A stretch of DNA of 64,000 nt from Mucilaginibacter daejeonensis (GCF_020783335.1 NZ_CP086068.1:2108001-2172000); one strand, 5' to 3'. Counted from the first letter of the stretch, positions 16,574 to 27,134 are shown. A program made the numbers and translations. Notes: generated by a model not told the origin, from the sequence alone.

Positions 16574-18379
16574 TTACGAGTTATAGATAATGAAAGAGCG
16601 GGGCTGTATGGTTGAGCCTTTCGACGCACCCGGACCGCCCCATTTTTGATCGGCCGAATCGAACAAAGTCTCACCAGCGAGAGGGGCGGGCAGTTGCTGC
16701 ATTTGATCTGAAAAGTTCATGATGACCTGAACGGCGGCTTTGTCATCCCCACGTTGCAAAAATAGAAGCTGCTGCTCTTCATTGCAGGTAGCCTTTGTTA
16801 CCTTACGATCAAGTTTTTGTAAGATCGGGTGTTTCTTGCGCAGGGCGATCAGTGCCTTGTAGAAACTCAGCATCACCGCATGGTCGCCTTTTCCGGTCAG
16901 GTCCCACTGAAGTTTTGAATCGTTAAATGTTTCAACGGCCATAGGGTCTGGCGCCTCACCATCTGCATGGAACGCCTCAAATTCGGCTTTACGACCTTTG
17001 CGGACCGCCTCGGCCAGTTCGGGGTCAGTGTGGCTTACAAAATACATGAATCGGTTAGGCTCGGCATATTCTTCACCCATAAAAAGCATAGGTACATATG
17101 GCGATGCTAACACGGCTCCAGCCATCAGCTTTTGGGTCTCGAGGTCGAATAACTCACTGCTGCGCTCACCAAGCATCCGGTTGCCCACTTGGTCGTGGTT
17201 CTGGCTAAAAACGATGAACTGATCACCGGTGTTATTGGTGGCCTTGCCACCAAAGTGCTTATCGCGATGCGGCGAATACTGCCCATCATACACATAAGCG
17301 TCGTTATAGGCTTTAGTAAGGTCAGCGATCCCATTGAAGTCGCTGTAGTAACCGGTGCGGTCGCCTCCGGCGCTTACGCGCAAAGCATGATGGAACTCGT
17401 CGATCCATTGTGCATCCATACCAAACCCGTGATCAGCCAGACTGTTGATGAACCGTGGGTCATTCAGGTCGCACTCCACGATCAGGTGATGCTTGCGGCC
17501 GGTCTGCTCATTCAATTCGTCAACCTTCTCCTTCAATTCAGCCAAAAAGTGTTTAGTGCCGAGGTCCTTTATAGCGTGCACCGCATCCATGCGCAAGGCA
17601 TCGACATGTACATCGCGAAACCACATCAACGTATTTTGAATGAAGTAATGCCTTACAGCATCGCAACCAGCATCATCAAAGTTAATAGCATTCCCCCACG
17701 GGGTTTGGTATTTATCGGTGAAGTAAGCGCCGTATGAGCCAAAGTAATTGCCTTCAGGTCCGAGGTGATTATATACCACATCTAATATGACCGACAGGTC
17801 TTTAGCATGGCAAGCATCAACCAATTTTTGCAAGCCTTTGATGCCACCGTAGCTGTTTTGAACGGCGTAAGGGAATACACCATCGTAACCCCAGTTACGT
17901 TCGCCTGGGAACTGTGCCACTGGCATGATCTCTATCGCGGTGACGCCAAGCTCCACCAGGTGGTCTAACTTAGCCTCTATGCCCTCGAAGTTTCCGCCGG
18001 GACCGAACGTGCCCGTATGCAATTCATATATGATGTATTCTGCAAGCGGCGGTGTGGCCCATTGGCTGTCTGTCCAGTCATAGGTCAGGTCTACAGCTTG
18101 CGAGGCACCATGTACCCCGTCCGGCTGGTACAACGACGCCGGATCGGGTAGGGGCTCTTCATCGTCTAATACAAAACGATAGGGTGTACCGTCCTTGATC
18201 TTATCGGTCTCTGCGTACCAATAGCCGTATTCGAGTTCGTCTAAGAACAGTATCTCGTTATCGTGTCCGAACTGAACAGCGGCCTGCTTTGCCTTAGGTG
18301 CCCATAGCCATATGCTGGCGTTACCATTAGCAATAGTAACGCCAGGCCTGGTATCAATTGTTCTCATAGCTTTGGTCAT
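16574..18379 (-). CDS. treZ: malto-oligosyltrehalose trehalohydrolase
   Basis: 601 residues, the normal TreZ length. Residues about 10-100 are the CBM48-like N-terminal domain; the GH13 barrel follows with the nucleophile in ALRMDAVHAI, the acid/base in LIVECDLNDPRF, and SQNHDQVGNRM. It releases trehalose from the trehalosyl-dextrin made by TreY. The ATG at 18379 overlaps glgX by 26 bp; a second in-frame ATG at 18367 would overlap by 14 bp, and either is possible. It is the middle gene of glgX-treZ-treY/malQ. Confidence 0.92.
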   Translation of the reverse strand: MTKAMRTIDTRPGVTIANGNASIWLWAPKAKQAAVQFGHDNEILFLDELEYGYWYAETDKIKDGTPYRFVLDDEEPLPDPASLYQPDGVHGASQAVDLTYDWTDSQWATPPLAEYIIYELHTGTFGPGGNFEGIEAKLDHLVELGVTAIEIMPVAQFPGERNWGYDGVFPYAVQNSYGGIKGLQKLVDACHAKDLSVILDVVYNHLGPEGNYFGSYGAYFTDKYQTPWGNAINFDDAGCDAVRHYFIQNTLMWFRDVHVDALRMDAVHAIKDLGTKHFLAELKEKVDELNEQTGRKHHLIVECDLNDPRFINSLADHGFGMDAQWIDEFHHALRVSAGGDRTGYYSDFNGIADLTKAYNDAYVYDGQYSPHRDKHFGGKATNNTGDQFIVFSQNHDQVGNRMLGERSSELFDLETQKLMAGAVLASPYVPMLFMGEEYAEPNRFMYFVSHTDPELAEAVRKGRKAEFEAFHADGEAPDPMAVETFNDSKLQWDLTGKGDHAVMLSFYKALIALRKKHPILQKLDRKVTKATCNEEQQLLFLQRGDDKAAVQVIMNFSDQMQQLPAPLAGETLFDSADQKWGGPGASKGSTIQPRSFIIYNS

Positions 18380-20495
18380 ATACCACCGGGTGATGTAATA
18401 CCACGATCGATCGGCCTTGCACTGTGATCATGCTGCCAGCCTCATAAGTTTCTTCATCCTCCACGGTGCTGTCGGTCGTATCTACGATCTTGGTCCAGTT
18501 GTCAGCATACATGCCGTCCGGTAAACGGTATTCCACCGGTTCCCAATGGGCGTTAAATATCACATAGAAGCCATCGTCGATCACCGCTTCGCCAACCTCG
18601 TTACGAGTGCGTAAAGCACGACCATTGATGAAAACGGCCACCGATCGGGCAAAGTCATGGTTCCAGTGGTCATCGCTTAGCTGTTCGCCTTCGGGCAAGA
18701 ACCAGGCTATGTCCTCGACACCCTTGATAGGCGTGCCCCTGAACCAGCGTTTACGACTAAAGGCCGGGTGTTGCCTGCGGAAGTGGATCATTTGGCTGGT
18801 AAAATCGATCAGTTGCTGGTCAGCGTTCTTCCAGTCGACCCATGATATCTCGTTATCCTGGCAATAAGCGTTGTTATTACCCTGCTGGGTACGGCTCATC
18901 TCATCACCGGCTAACAACATCGGTACACCTTGCGAAAGGAATAGGGTAGTGATGAAATTGCGTTTTTGTTGCTCGCGTATCTGGTTGATGCCTTCATCGT
19001 CGGTTGGCCCTTCGGCGCCATAGTTGCATGAGCGGTTGTGACTTTCGCCGTCGTTATTGCCCTCGCCATTGGCATCGTTATGTTTTTCGTTGTAGGTCAC
19101 CAGATCGTTCAGGGTGAAGCCGTCATGCGCCGTCACGAAGTTGATACTGGCGGTAGGATTGCGGAAATCATCTTTATAAAGGTCTGCACTACCGGTGAAA
19201 CGCATCGCAAATTCAGACAGGGTACTTGGTTCGCCGCGCCAGTAATCGCGTACGCAATCACGGTATTTACCGTTCCACTCACCCCATCCTTGCGGGAATT
19301 TACCTACCTGGTAACCGCCCTCGCCAATATCCCATGGCTCGGCAATAAGTTTTACCTGTGATATGATCGGGTCCTGGTGGATGATATCAAAGAAAGCGCT
19401 AAGCCTGTTAACCTCGTGCAGTTCGCGGGCAAGAGTAGAGGCCAGGTCGAAGCGGAAACCATCTACGTGCATCTCAGTGATCCAGTAACGCAGACTGTCC
19501 ATGATCAGGCGCAGTACATTAGGCAAGTAGGCGTTCAATGTATTACCCGTGCCGGTGTAGTCCATGTAAAAGCGTTTATCTTCGGTAAGGCGATAGTAAC
19601 CCTCGTTATCTATACCCTTGAATGAAAGGGTAGGGCCTAGTTCATTACCCTCGGCGGTGTGATTGTACACCACGTCCAGTATAACCTCGATACCTGCTTT
19701 ATGCAATTCTTTCACCATTTGCTTGAACTCGGTCACCTGCTCACCACATACGCCGCTGCTGGCATAACGCGCATCAGGGGCAAAGTACCCTATGGTGTTG
19801 TAGCCCCAGTAGTTGGTAAGACCGTTCTCTACCAAGTGCCTATCGGCCACAAAGTGGTGTACGGGCATCAGTTCTATGGCAGTTATCCCCAATCTTTTGA
19901 GGTATTCGATGGTCACCGGGTGACCCAGTGCCGCATAGCTGCCCCTGATCTCTTCTGGGATATCAGGATGTAACTTGGTGAAGCCTTTTACGTGGGCTTC
20001 GTAAATGATGGTGTTATGGTAGGAGATACTTGGCGGACAATCATCTTCCCAATCGAACTTAGCACTTACTACCACGCTTTTAGGAATGAACGGTGCACTA
20101 TCGGTAGTGCTAAAGCTCAGGTCTTTTTCTTCGCTGTATACATCATAGCTAAACAATGAATCATGCCAATTGATGGTGCCCGAAATGGCCTTGGCATAAG
20201 GGTCGATCAGTAATTTGTTCGGGTTAAAGCGAAGTCCGTTCTGCGGTTCATAAGGCCCGTGTACGCGGAACCCATACAATTGTCCGGGCTTCAAATGAGG
20301 TACATAGGTGTGCCATATATAATGAGAGTGCTCCCTGATGTCTATTTTGATGTATTCCACCTCGTCTTGAGGGGTTTTGAACAAACAAAGTTCAACTTTG
20401 GTCGCATTGCTCGCGTAAATGGCAAAGTTCACGCCTTTGCTATCTGGTGTTGCGCCCAACGGATAAGGTTTACCTGGAAAGTTATTTATTTTCAT
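18354..20495 (-). CDS. glgX: glycogen debranching enzyme (GlgX/TreX type)
   Basis: 713 residues from the ATG at 20493-20495, chosen because FPGKPYPLGATPDSKGVNFA immediately after is the usual start of the family; upstream in-frame extension to 20603 has no similarity. It has an N-terminal CBM48, then the GH13 isoamylase-type barrel: nucleophile GFRFDLASTLARE, acid/base LIAEPWDIGEGGYQVG, and VTAHDGFTLNDLV. It hydrolyses alpha-1,6 branches to supply linear dextrins for TreY and TreZ encoded downstream. It is first gene of the operon, with 263 bp of non-coding DNA separating it from divergent xylB. Confidence 0.9.
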   Translation of the reverse strand: MKINNFPGKPYPLGATPDSKGVNFAIYASNATKVELCLFKTPQDEVEYIKIDIREHSHYIWHTYVPHLKPGQLYGFRVHGPYEPQNGLRFNPNKLLIDPYAKAISGTINWHDSLFSYDVYSEEKDLSFSTTDSAPFIPKSVVVSAKFDWEDDCPPSISYHNTIIYEAHVKGFTKLHPDIPEEIRGSYAALGHPVTIEYLKRLGITAIELMPVHHFVADRHLVENGLTNYWGYNTIGYFAPDARYASSGVCGEQVTEFKQMVKELHKAGIEVILDVVYNHTAEGNELGPTLSFKGIDNEGYYRLTEDKRFYMDYTGTGNTLNAYLPNVLRLIMDSLRYWITEMHVDGFRFDLASTLARELHEVNRLSAFFDIIHQDPIISQVKLIAEPWDIGEGGYQVGKFPQGWGEWNGKYRDCVRDYWRGEPSTLSEFAMRFTGSADLYKDDFRNPTASINFVTAHDGFTLNDLVTYNEKHNDANGEGNNDGESHNRSCNYGAEGPTDDEGINQIREQQKRNFITTLFLSQGVPMLLAGDEMSRTQQGNNNAYCQDNEISWVDWKNADQQLIDFTSQMIHFRRQHPAFSRKRWFRGTPIKGVEDIAWFLPEGEQLSDDHWNHDFARSVAVFINGRALRTRNEVGEAVIDDGFYVIFNAHWEPVEYRLPDGMYADNWTKIVDTTDSTVEDEETYEAGSMITVQGRSIVVLHHPVVYDQSYENN

Positions 20496-20635
20496 AGTAT
20501 GCAAGGAATAATTTTCAGAGCAAAATGTTTTGATATGTGAGCAAATAGGGTATTCTGCATATGTTGTTGACCGATTTGCGCGTATTAGTTCCAAAATACC
20601 CACTGAAAAAAAATGTGTTTTTCATACACTAACTA

Positions 20636-20665
20636 TTGCATCAAAGCAATATCTGTTTATATTTG
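20636..20665 (+). promoter_or_regulatory. promoter of the xylose operon
   Basis: TTG at 20636-20638, a 19-bp spacer and TATATTTG at 20658-20665 match the Bacteroidota sigma-factor consensus TTG-N19..23-TAnnTTTG. Transcription would start near 20672, giving a leader of about 87 nt before xylB. No XylR-type repressor gene is nearby. Confidence 0.7.
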
Positions 20666-20758
20666 ACAATCGATTGCAAAGACTTGTCGACCGACATTAT
20701 TTTGGTCTTCAAATAAGCGTCGGACCATTATAAACAGATCATTCCTTACGACCAACAA

Positions 20759-22273
20759 ATGTTATTATTAGGTATCGACATAGGCACATCATCGGTGAAG
20801 GTATCGGTGGTGGACGCCAGGTCACAACTTACACTGGCATCAGCACAATATCCTGATACAGAGTCGCCCATTATGTCACTTCAATTGGGCTGGGCCGAGC
20901 AGTCGCCTGACATGTGGTGGGAGCAGACCCAACAGGCCATGGCACGCTGCCATGCGAAAGGCGGCTATGACCCATCCGACATCGCCGCGATCGGTATAGC
21001 CTACCAGATGCACGGACTGGTACTGGTAGATAAAGATCAGCAGGTATTGCGCAACAGCATCATTTGGTGCGATAGCCGCGCTGTGCCTTATGGCGATAAA
21101 GCATTTGAACAAATAGGTGAGGAGCGAAGCCTATCGCATCTGCTCAACTCACCCGGTAATTTCACCGCCGCCAAGCTGGCCTGGGTTAAAGACAATGAGC
21201 CAGAAGTTTACAGCAAGATCGACAAGGTCATGCTGCCAGGTGACTTTATAGCGATGAAGTTGACCGGGCGGATCACCACTTCGGCATCAGCACTTAGTGA
21301 GGGTATATTTTATGATTTCAAAGATAAACAGCTTTCAACCGATGTGATGAACGCCTTCGGGTTCGAAGATGATCTGATACCCGAACAAAGGGAATTGTTC
21401 TCTGTCCACGGCGAGGTGACAAGTGAGGTGGCTCAGCAGCTTCGTCTGCGTGCTGGTATACCGGTTGCTTACAAAGCCGGTGATCAGCCTAATAATGCCT
21501 TATCATTGAATGTGCTTCAACCTGGTGAGGTAGCGGCAACGGCGGGTACCTCGGGGGTGATCTACGGCGTGAGTGATCAGCTGGCCTACGACCCACTATC
21601 AAGGGTGAATACATTTGCCCACGTCAACCATACCGAAACAGATCAACGCTTAGGTATACTGCTTTGTATCAATGGCACAGGTAGCCTTAACCGCTGGGCC
21701 AAGAACTTATTTGGCTCGGACATCGGTTATACCGAAATGAACGAAATGGCTAAGAGCGCCCCTGAAGGGAGTTCGGGCCTCCGTATACTGCCATTCGGAA
21801 ACGGTGCTGAGCGCATGCTGTGTAACAAATTGGTAGGCGTGCATTTTCATCATATCGACCTCAACCTGCATGACCGTTCACACATCTTCCGTGCGGTCCA
21901 AGAGGGCATAGCCTGCGCGTTCCGATATGGTCTTGACATTATGCGCGGTAATGGAATGAACCCGACCGTGATCCGTGCAGGTAAGGCCAACCTTTTTCTG
22001 AGCGATCTTTTTGCGCAGACCTTCGTTAACGTGACCGGCGTGCCGGTAGAACTGTACAACAACGACGGTAGCGTTGGTGCAGCATTAGGAGCGGGTATAG
22101 GCGCGGGTATATTCGCTACACCGGCCGAGGCTTTTAAAGGCATGGAGAAGATACAGACCATTACTCCACAGGAGGGCAACGGAATGGAGCAGGTTTACCA
22201 GGAGTGGAAGGTATTATTAGATGCACAACTTACTGCCGAAGACTCAATAGAACAAGCGCTCGACGCACAGTAG
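20759..22273 (+). CDS. xylB: xylulokinase
   Basis: 504 residues, FGGY carbohydrate kinase family. The N-terminal phosphate loop is GIDIGTSSVKVSV (5-17); YQMHGLVLVDKD and WCDSRAVPYGD are xylulokinase-type substrate-site segments; AGDQPNNALS and GTSGVIYGV form the second ATPase lobe motifs; the GSVGAALGAGIGAG motif is near the C-terminus. It phosphorylates D-xylulose to feed the pentose phosphate pathway. It is first gene of the xylB-xylA-symporter operon, 93 bp ahead of xylA. Confidence 0.92.
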   Translation: MLLLGIDIGTSSVKVSVVDARSQLTLASAQYPDTESPIMSLQLGWAEQSPDMWWEQTQQAMARCHAKGGYDPSDIAAIGIAYQMHGLVLVDKDQQVLRNSIIWCDSRAVPYGDKAFEQIGEERSLSHLLNSPGNFTAAKLAWVKDNEPEVYSKIDKVMLPGDFIAMKLTGRITTSASALSEGIFYDFKDKQLSTDVMNAFGFEDDLIPEQRELFSVHGEVTSEVAQQLRLRAGIPVAYKAGDQPNNALSLNVLQPGEVAATAGTSGVIYGVSDQLAYDPLSRVNTFAHVNHTETDQRLGILLCINGTGSLNRWAKNLFGSDIGYTEMNEMAKSAPEGSSGLRILPFGNGAERMLCNKLVGVHFHHIDLNLHDRSHIFRAVQEGIACAFRYGLDIMRGNGMNPTVIRAGKANLFLSDLFAQTFVNVTGVPVELYNNDGSVGAALGAGIGAGIFATPAEAFKGMEKIQTITPQEGNGMEQVYQEWKVLLDAQLTAEDSIEQALDAQ

Positions 22274-22366
22274 CACCAATTTACCTAGACCATATCATTC
22301 ATCAAATAAAAATTACGGACAACCCTGCAGGCCTGATCAAATGGCCGGCAGGACAATTCAAAACTT

Positions 22367-23695
22367 ATGAGCATATTAACAGGAGACAGAGAGTATTTTA
22401 AAGGCATAGGCCAGATCAAATTTGAAGGACCGGAAAGCGACAACCCTTTAGCATACCGCTGGTATGACGAGAACCGCGTGGTTGCCGGCAAGACCTTAAA
22501 AGAGCATTTGCGGTTCGCGGTGGCTTACTGGCATTCGTTCTGCGGTAACGGTGCCGACCCGTTCGGTGGCCCTACCCATCAATTTGCCTGGGACGAGAAG
22601 GCTGACGCAGTAGAACGCGCCAAAGACAAGATGGATGCTGCGTTCGAGTTCTTCACCAAATTAGGTCTGCCATACTATTGCTTTCACGATGTGGACGTAG
22701 TTGACTACGGCAATGATGTGAACGAAAATGACCGCCGTTTGCAAGCTTTGGTAGATTATGCCAAGGAGAAACAAGCGGCCAGTGGCATCAAATTGCTGTG
22801 GGGCACTGCTAATCTTTTCTCGCACAAACGCTACATGAACGGTGCATCTACCAACCCCGACTTTCATGTGTTGGCCCACGGTGCGGCACAAGTAAAGGCG
22901 GCATTGGATGCTACCATCGCATTGGGTGGCGAGAACTACGTTTTTTGGGGTGGCCGTGAGGGTTACATGAGCCTGCTGAACACTGATATGAAACGGGAGC
23001 AGGAACACTTTGCTAAGTTCTTACACGCTTCAAAAGACTATGCCCGTAAAAATGGCTTCAAAGGTACGTTCTTCATCGAGCCAAAACCTTGTGAGCCAAG
23101 CAAGCACCAGTATGATTATGATGCGGCTACCGTGATCGGCTTTTTACAACGTTACGACCTGCTGAACGACTTTAAACTGAACCTGGAAGTGAATCACGCT
23201 ACTTTGGCCGGCCATACCTTTGCTCACGAGATGCAGGTAGCTGCTGATGCTGGCCTGTTAGGCTCACTGGATGCTAACCGTGGTGATGCTCAGAACGGTT
23301 GGGATACCGACCAGTTCCCTAACGATATCAACGAGGTGACCGAGTACATGCTGGTATTCCTGCAAGCCGGTGGTCTGCAAGGTGGTGGTATCAACTTCGA
23401 CGCCAAGATACGCCGTAACTCTACCGACCCTGCTGATCTGTTCTATGCACACATCGGTGGTGCCGATGTATTTGCCCGCGCTCTGATCACTGCCGATAAG
23501 ATCCTGCAAAATTCCGACTACAAAAAGATCCGCACCGACCGTTATGTATCGTTCGATACGGGCAAAGGAAAGGAGTTCGAAGAAGGAAAATTGACCCTGG
23601 AGGACCTGCGTTCATACGCGATAGAACATGGCGAACCCGCCGTTACAAGTGGAAAACAAGAGTATTTGGAAAATTTGATAAACAGGTTTATTTAA
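22367..23695 (+). CDS. xylA: xylose isomerase
   Basis: 442 residues, class II length. Family signatures are YYCFHDVDV, the [15 protein letters not shown] metal/substrate segment, [31 protein letters not shown] and [16 protein letters not shown]. It converts D-xylose to D-xylulose with two divalent metal ions in the cytoplasm. It lies between the kinase and transporter genes of the same pathway. Confidence 0.96.
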   Translation: MSILTGDREYFKGIGQIKFEGPESDNPLAYRWYDENRVVAGKTLKEHLRFAVAYWHSFCGNGADPFGGPTHQFAWDEKADAVERAKDKMDAAFEFFTKLGLPYYCFHDVDVVDYGNDVNENDRRLQALVDYAKEKQAASGIKLLWGTANLFSHKRYMNGASTNPDFHVLAHGAAQVKAALDATIALGGENYVFWGGREGYMSLLNTDMKREQEHFAKFLHASKDYARKNGFKGTFFIEPKPCEPSKHQYDYDAATVIGFLQRYDLLNDFKLNLEVNHATLAGHTFAHEMQVAADAGLLGSLDANRGDAQNGWDTDQFPNDINEVTEYMLVFLQAGGLQGGGINFDAKIRRNSTDPADLFYAHIGGADVFARALITADKILQNSDYKKIRTDRYVSFDTGKGKEFEEGKLTLEDLRSYAIEHGEPAVTSGKQEYLENLINRFI

Positions 23696-23742
23696 GTATA
23701 CTTGTTGCCGATAAACCAATTCAGATCACGTATTAACACAAA

Positions 23743-25410
23743 ATGAAAGAACTCACCACGGGAGATTACATCGTCTTCTTAGTTTACTTCCTGATCGTTG
23801 CTGTGTATGGCCTTTGGGTATACCGCCGCAAGCGTAATGCCGACGCGACATCAAAAGATTATTTTTTGGCCGAAGGGTCGCTTACCTGGTGGGCCATCGG
23901 TTCATCACTGATCGCTTCGAATATCTCGGCAGAGCAGTTCGTGGCCATGAGCGGCAACGGCTTTACCATGGGTCTGGCCGTATCGGCCTACGAGTGGATG
24001 GCGGCTATCACTTTGGTGATCGTGGCTGTGTTCTTTATCCCGGTTTACCTGCGTAACAAGATCTTCACCATGCCGCAGTTCCTGCACCAGCGCTACAATA
24101 GCACGGTGGCTATGATCATGGCGGTGTTCTGGTTGTTGTTATACGTGATCGTTAACCTGACGTCGATCCTTTACCTGGGCGCTATCGCTGTTAACGGTAT
24201 ATCAGGTATCAATTTCACCGTTTGTTTGATCGCACTGGCGTTCTTTGCAGTGATCATTACCCTTGGTGGTATGAAAGTTATCGGTTTCACCGACGTTATC
24301 CAGGTGTTCTTCCTTATCCTGGGTGGTTTGGTAACTACCTACATAGCGGTGACCTTAGTAGCAGAGCACAGTGGTTCTAACGGTATCATGAATGGCTTGA
24401 AGATCATGAGCGAAAAAGCTAATGATCACTTCCATATGATCCTGAAAAAGGATAACAAGAGCTTCATCGACCTGCCAGGCTTGACCGTGTTGTTAGGTGG
24501 TATGTGGATCGTGAACCTGAACTATTGGGGTTGTAACCAGTACATCACACAACGTGCTTTGGGTGCTAACCTGAAAACTGCCCGTGCAGGTATCCTGTTC
24601 GCAGCGTTCCTGAAACTGATGATGCCATTGATCGTGGTATTGCCAGGTATCGCAGCATTCGTGTTGTACAAAGATCAGGTGTTCGATTCGGGCTCACAAG
24701 CTGCTTTGACCGACAACGCCGATAAAGCTTACCCGATCCTGCTCAATCTGCTTCCTGCAGGTTTTAAAGGCCTTTCGTTCGCAGCTTTGACCGCTGCCGT
24801 TGTGGCCTCGCTAGCTGGTAAAGCTAACAGTATCGCTACTATCTTCACACTGGATATCTTCAAGAAATTAAGACCAGATACTCCAGACAACAAACTGGTT
24901 AGCGTAGGTAAGACCACCGTTGTTGTGGCTATGATCTTGGGTGTGGTGATCTCTCCGTTCCTGGGTATCGATAAAAAAGGCGGTTTCACCTTTATTCAGG
25001 AGTACACCGGTTTCGTATCTCCGGGTATCTTCGCCATGTTCATCTTGGGTTTCTTCTGGAAAAAAGCTACCTCAAATGCGGCCCTGTTCGCTACTATCGG
25101 TGGTTTTATCTTCTCGGTGATCTTCAAATTCCTGCCTAACTGGACCGACCTTTCATGGTTGTACAAATATGGTTTCGCGGTTCCTAACAAAGATGGTGTT
25201 TACGAGATACCGTTCCTGGATCGTATGGGCTTTGTGTTCATTATCTGTATCATCGGTATGTGGATCATCAGTACCATCGAGACCGCTCGTGGCGTAAAGA
25301 CCAATGGCTTAGAAGTAGATGCCTCTATGTTCAAGACCTCACGTTCATTTGCAGTAGGCGCCTTATTGATCTGCGGCATATTAGTTGCCCTTTACTCACT
25401 ACTTTGGTAG
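23743..25410 (+). CDS. sodium/sugar symporter (SSS family), probable xylose transporter
   Basis: 555 residues with about 14 hydrophobic helices. The SSF family pattern is clear: DYFLAEGSLTWWAIGSSLIA near the N-terminus, SNISAEQFVAMSGNGF, GGMKVIGFTDVIQVF, and LNYWGCNQYITQRALGA. It imports a sugar with Na+ across the inner membrane. Its place 47 bp after xylA and before the operon terminator makes xylose the most likely substrate; sequence alone does not show specificity. Confidence 0.9.
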   Translation: MKELTTGDYIVFLVYFLIVAVYGLWVYRRKRNADATSKDYFLAEGSLTWWAIGSSLIASNISAEQFVAMSGNGFTMGLAVSAYEWMAAITLVIVAVFFIPVYLRNKIFTMPQFLHQRYNSTVAMIMAVFWLLLYVIVNLTSILYLGAIAVNGISGINFTVCLIALAFFAVIITLGGMKVIGFTDVIQVFFLILGGLVTTYIAVTLVAEHSGSNGIMNGLKIMSEKANDHFHMILKKDNKSFIDLPGLTVLLGGMWIVNLNYWGCNQYITQRALGANLKTARAGILFAAFLKLMMPLIVVLPGIAAFVLYKDQVFDSGSQAALTDNADKAYPILLNLLPAGFKGLSFAALTAAVVASLAGKANSIATIFTLDIFKKLRPDTPDNKLVSVGKTTVVVAMILGVVISPFLGIDKKGGFTFIQEYTGFVSPGIFAMFILGFFWKKATSNAALFATIGGFIFSVIFKFLPNWTDLSWLYKYGFAVPNKDGVYEIPFLDRMGFVFIICIIGMWIISTIETARGVKTNGLEVDASMFKTSRSFAVGALLICGILVALYSLLW

Positions 25411-25432
25411 TCAGCAGAACAAGCTTTGTACG

Positions 25433-25465
25433 AGCGGCGGCCTCTTAAGGTCGCCGCTTTTTTTT
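25433..25465 (+). terminator. intrinsic terminator of the xylose operon
   Basis: AGCGGCG pairs with CGCCGCT, extended by CCT/AGG around a CTTA loop, followed by eight T (25458-25465). It lies 22 bp after the symporter stop. Confidence 0.9.
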
Positions 25466-25567
25466 GGATATATTTTATTAAAGGAATTTGCTCATTACAA
25501 AATTGGTGATCGCCGTTCGCAAGCTGGTTACAAAGGGCGTTTTGCGACAAGATGATGATCTTTTCGA

Positions 25568-25731
25568 GTGTTACATTTCACTCAAAAAGTGTTACATCTG
25601 GTGTTACATTTTCGATAAATGTGGTTTTTTCTTGAAAAAGTTGGGTTTTTACGAATTTCGTAATGCCGAAAAGTGGGGAAAGTTGGGGAATTCTGTTACA
25701 TCGCTGTAACACTTTTTTGCAAATGTAACAT
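25568..25731. repeat. array of six TGTTACA motifs in a 480-bp gene-free region
   Basis: GTGTTACAT occurs at 25568-25576, 25589-25597 and 25601-25609 in direct orientation. CTGTTACAT at 25693-25701 is followed at once by the inverse TGTAACAC (25705-25712), together making GTTACA-TCGC-TGTAAC. A further inverse copy, ATGTAACA, sits at 25723-25730. The first two copies are 21 bp apart, two helical turns. The whole 25466-25890 stretch otherwise lacks a convincing gene. The motif family could be an operator cluster or a degenerate mobile remnant. It lies between the xylose terminator and the 3' end of a convergent MFS gene, an odd place for a promoter. Confidence 0.55.
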
Positions 25732-25890
25732 CCGCTGAAACGCTTTGTGATCGGCGGTGATTTAGGCCGATATACCGGTCGTGGAATATTTATATCGACC
25801 GTTCGATCACCCACCAGATCGTCCATCCAACATAAATGATCCGTGACAGTACCCCGGCCCCGCAACTCGAAACACAAAGCGCGCAACCGA

Positions 25891-27036
25891 TCACTCCTCG
25901 ATCTTGCGCACCATGATCACGATCAGCGCGCCCAGTAGGGCGATCAGCCCGAACGACCAGCGCATACCTGCGGCCTGGGCCACATAGCCCACAAAAGGCG
26001 GTACAAGTAAAAAGCCGAGGTAGCCTACGCTGGATATGGAAGCGATGGCAGCACCGCTGCTCAACGTAGCCGACCGGCCGGCGATACTGAACACCAGCGG
26101 CACCACGCACGATACGCCTGCACCCACCAACATAAAGCCGGCTATTGCAGGTACGGTATAGGGAAGGGCAACAGCCAGTAACAGACCACCGAATATGAAC
26201 CACCCGCTGTACTTCAGCATATTCTTGATCCCAAAGCGGGTCACCATCTTATCGCCCGTGAAGCGTACGATGGTCATGGCCACCATGTAAGCCACAAAAG
26301 CACCGGTAGATGTACTGCGTGAGGCTTGTACGGCTTTCTCAAAGTATATAGCGCTCCAATCGTACATGGTGTTCTCGCAGGCCATACAGGCAAAACAGAT
26401 CACCGCAAATTTGAGCATGTGTTTATCGGGAAGCAGAAACAGGGGCTTCTTCTCTACCGGTTTAGGCTTTTGGTAAAAGGTATAGCTGTAAAAGTAGGCA
26501 GATAAGATGAACAGCAAGATGCTCACGCTGCCCAAGTGGTATAATAGGCATATATTCAACTTCACCATCAGGTAGCCAACGGCAGCACCGGCAAAACCGG
26601 CCAGGCTCCAAATGCCGTGAAACGTGGTGATCACCGATCGGGTGTATAACGATTGCACACCTACCGATTGCGCATTCACCGACAAGTTCAACAAATTACG
26701 GCCCGACCCAAAGGCAAATAGGATGATGGCAAATTGCCAGGCCTCGGTAGCTAAACCCAGCAGGCAAAGCACAACGTTAAACACCATTGCCCCAAAGATC
26801 ATGATACTGCGGCTGGTATAACGGCTTAGCAGGTTGCCCGTGATCGGCATGGTGAGCATGAGCCCGATAGGCAGGGCGAACAATAATGACCCCAACTGCG
26901 CCTCGTTGAAGTGCAGGCGTTGTTGCACCGTAGGTATGCGCGAGGCCCATGATGAATAGCCAAAACCTGAAATAAAAAAGAAAACAGCGCACCCGATACG
27001 AAGCTCGCGTGCCGACCTGTTGGTTGGATGGGTCAT
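25891..27036 (-). CDS. MFS transporter (FucP/YbjJ-like)
   Basis: 381 residues from the ATG at 27034-27036; the alternative start at 27054 adds six residues. About 12 hydrophobic helices; the early GYSSWASRIPTVQQRLHFNE segment and the ALPIGLMLTMPITGNLLSRYTSR loop are typical of YbjJ-like sugar/efflux permeases of the major facilitator superfamily. The substrate is unknown. A TATTTTTG box (27044-27051, minus strand) sits only 7 bp upstream of the start, which would give an almost leaderless message. It is convergent with the xylose operon and divergent from the SNF2 gene. Confidence 0.82.
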   Translation of the reverse strand: MTHPTNRSARELRIGCAVFFFISGFGYSSWASRIPTVQQRLHFNEAQLGSLLFALPIGLMLTMPITGNLLSRYTSRSIMIFGAMVFNVVLCLLGLATEAWQFAIILFAFGSGRNLLNLSVNAQSVGVQSLYTRSVITTFHGIWSLAGFAGAAVGYLMVKLNICLLYHLGSVSILLFILSAYFYSYTFYQKPKPVEKKPLFLLPDKHMLKFAVICFACMACENTMYDWSAIYFEKAVQASRSTSTGAFVAYMVAMTIVRFTGDKMVTRFGIKNMLKYSGWFIFGGLLLAVALPYTVPAIAGFMLVGAGVSCVVPLVFSIAGRSATLSSGAAIASISSVGYLGFLLVPPFVGYVAQAAGMRWSFGLIALLGALIVIMVRKIEE

Positions 27037-27134
27037 TTGCCCACAAAAATACAAAAACAGGCAGGTTAAAGTACCTTAAAACTCAACATTGTTAACTCCG
27101 CATTAAATGCACTATTCATGTCGGCACAATACGA

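Noticed and set aside
20496..20758. Riboswitch or XylR operator in the glgX-xylB gap
   Set aside because: Apart from the xylose promoter no paired structure or repeat strong enough to support either was found.
25488..25886. Two short frames (73 and 102 codons) over the TGTTACA array
   Set aside because: They run in opposite directions across the repeat motifs, have odd Cys/Lys- or Pro/Arg-rich composition and no signal or family mark. The region reads better as non-coding.
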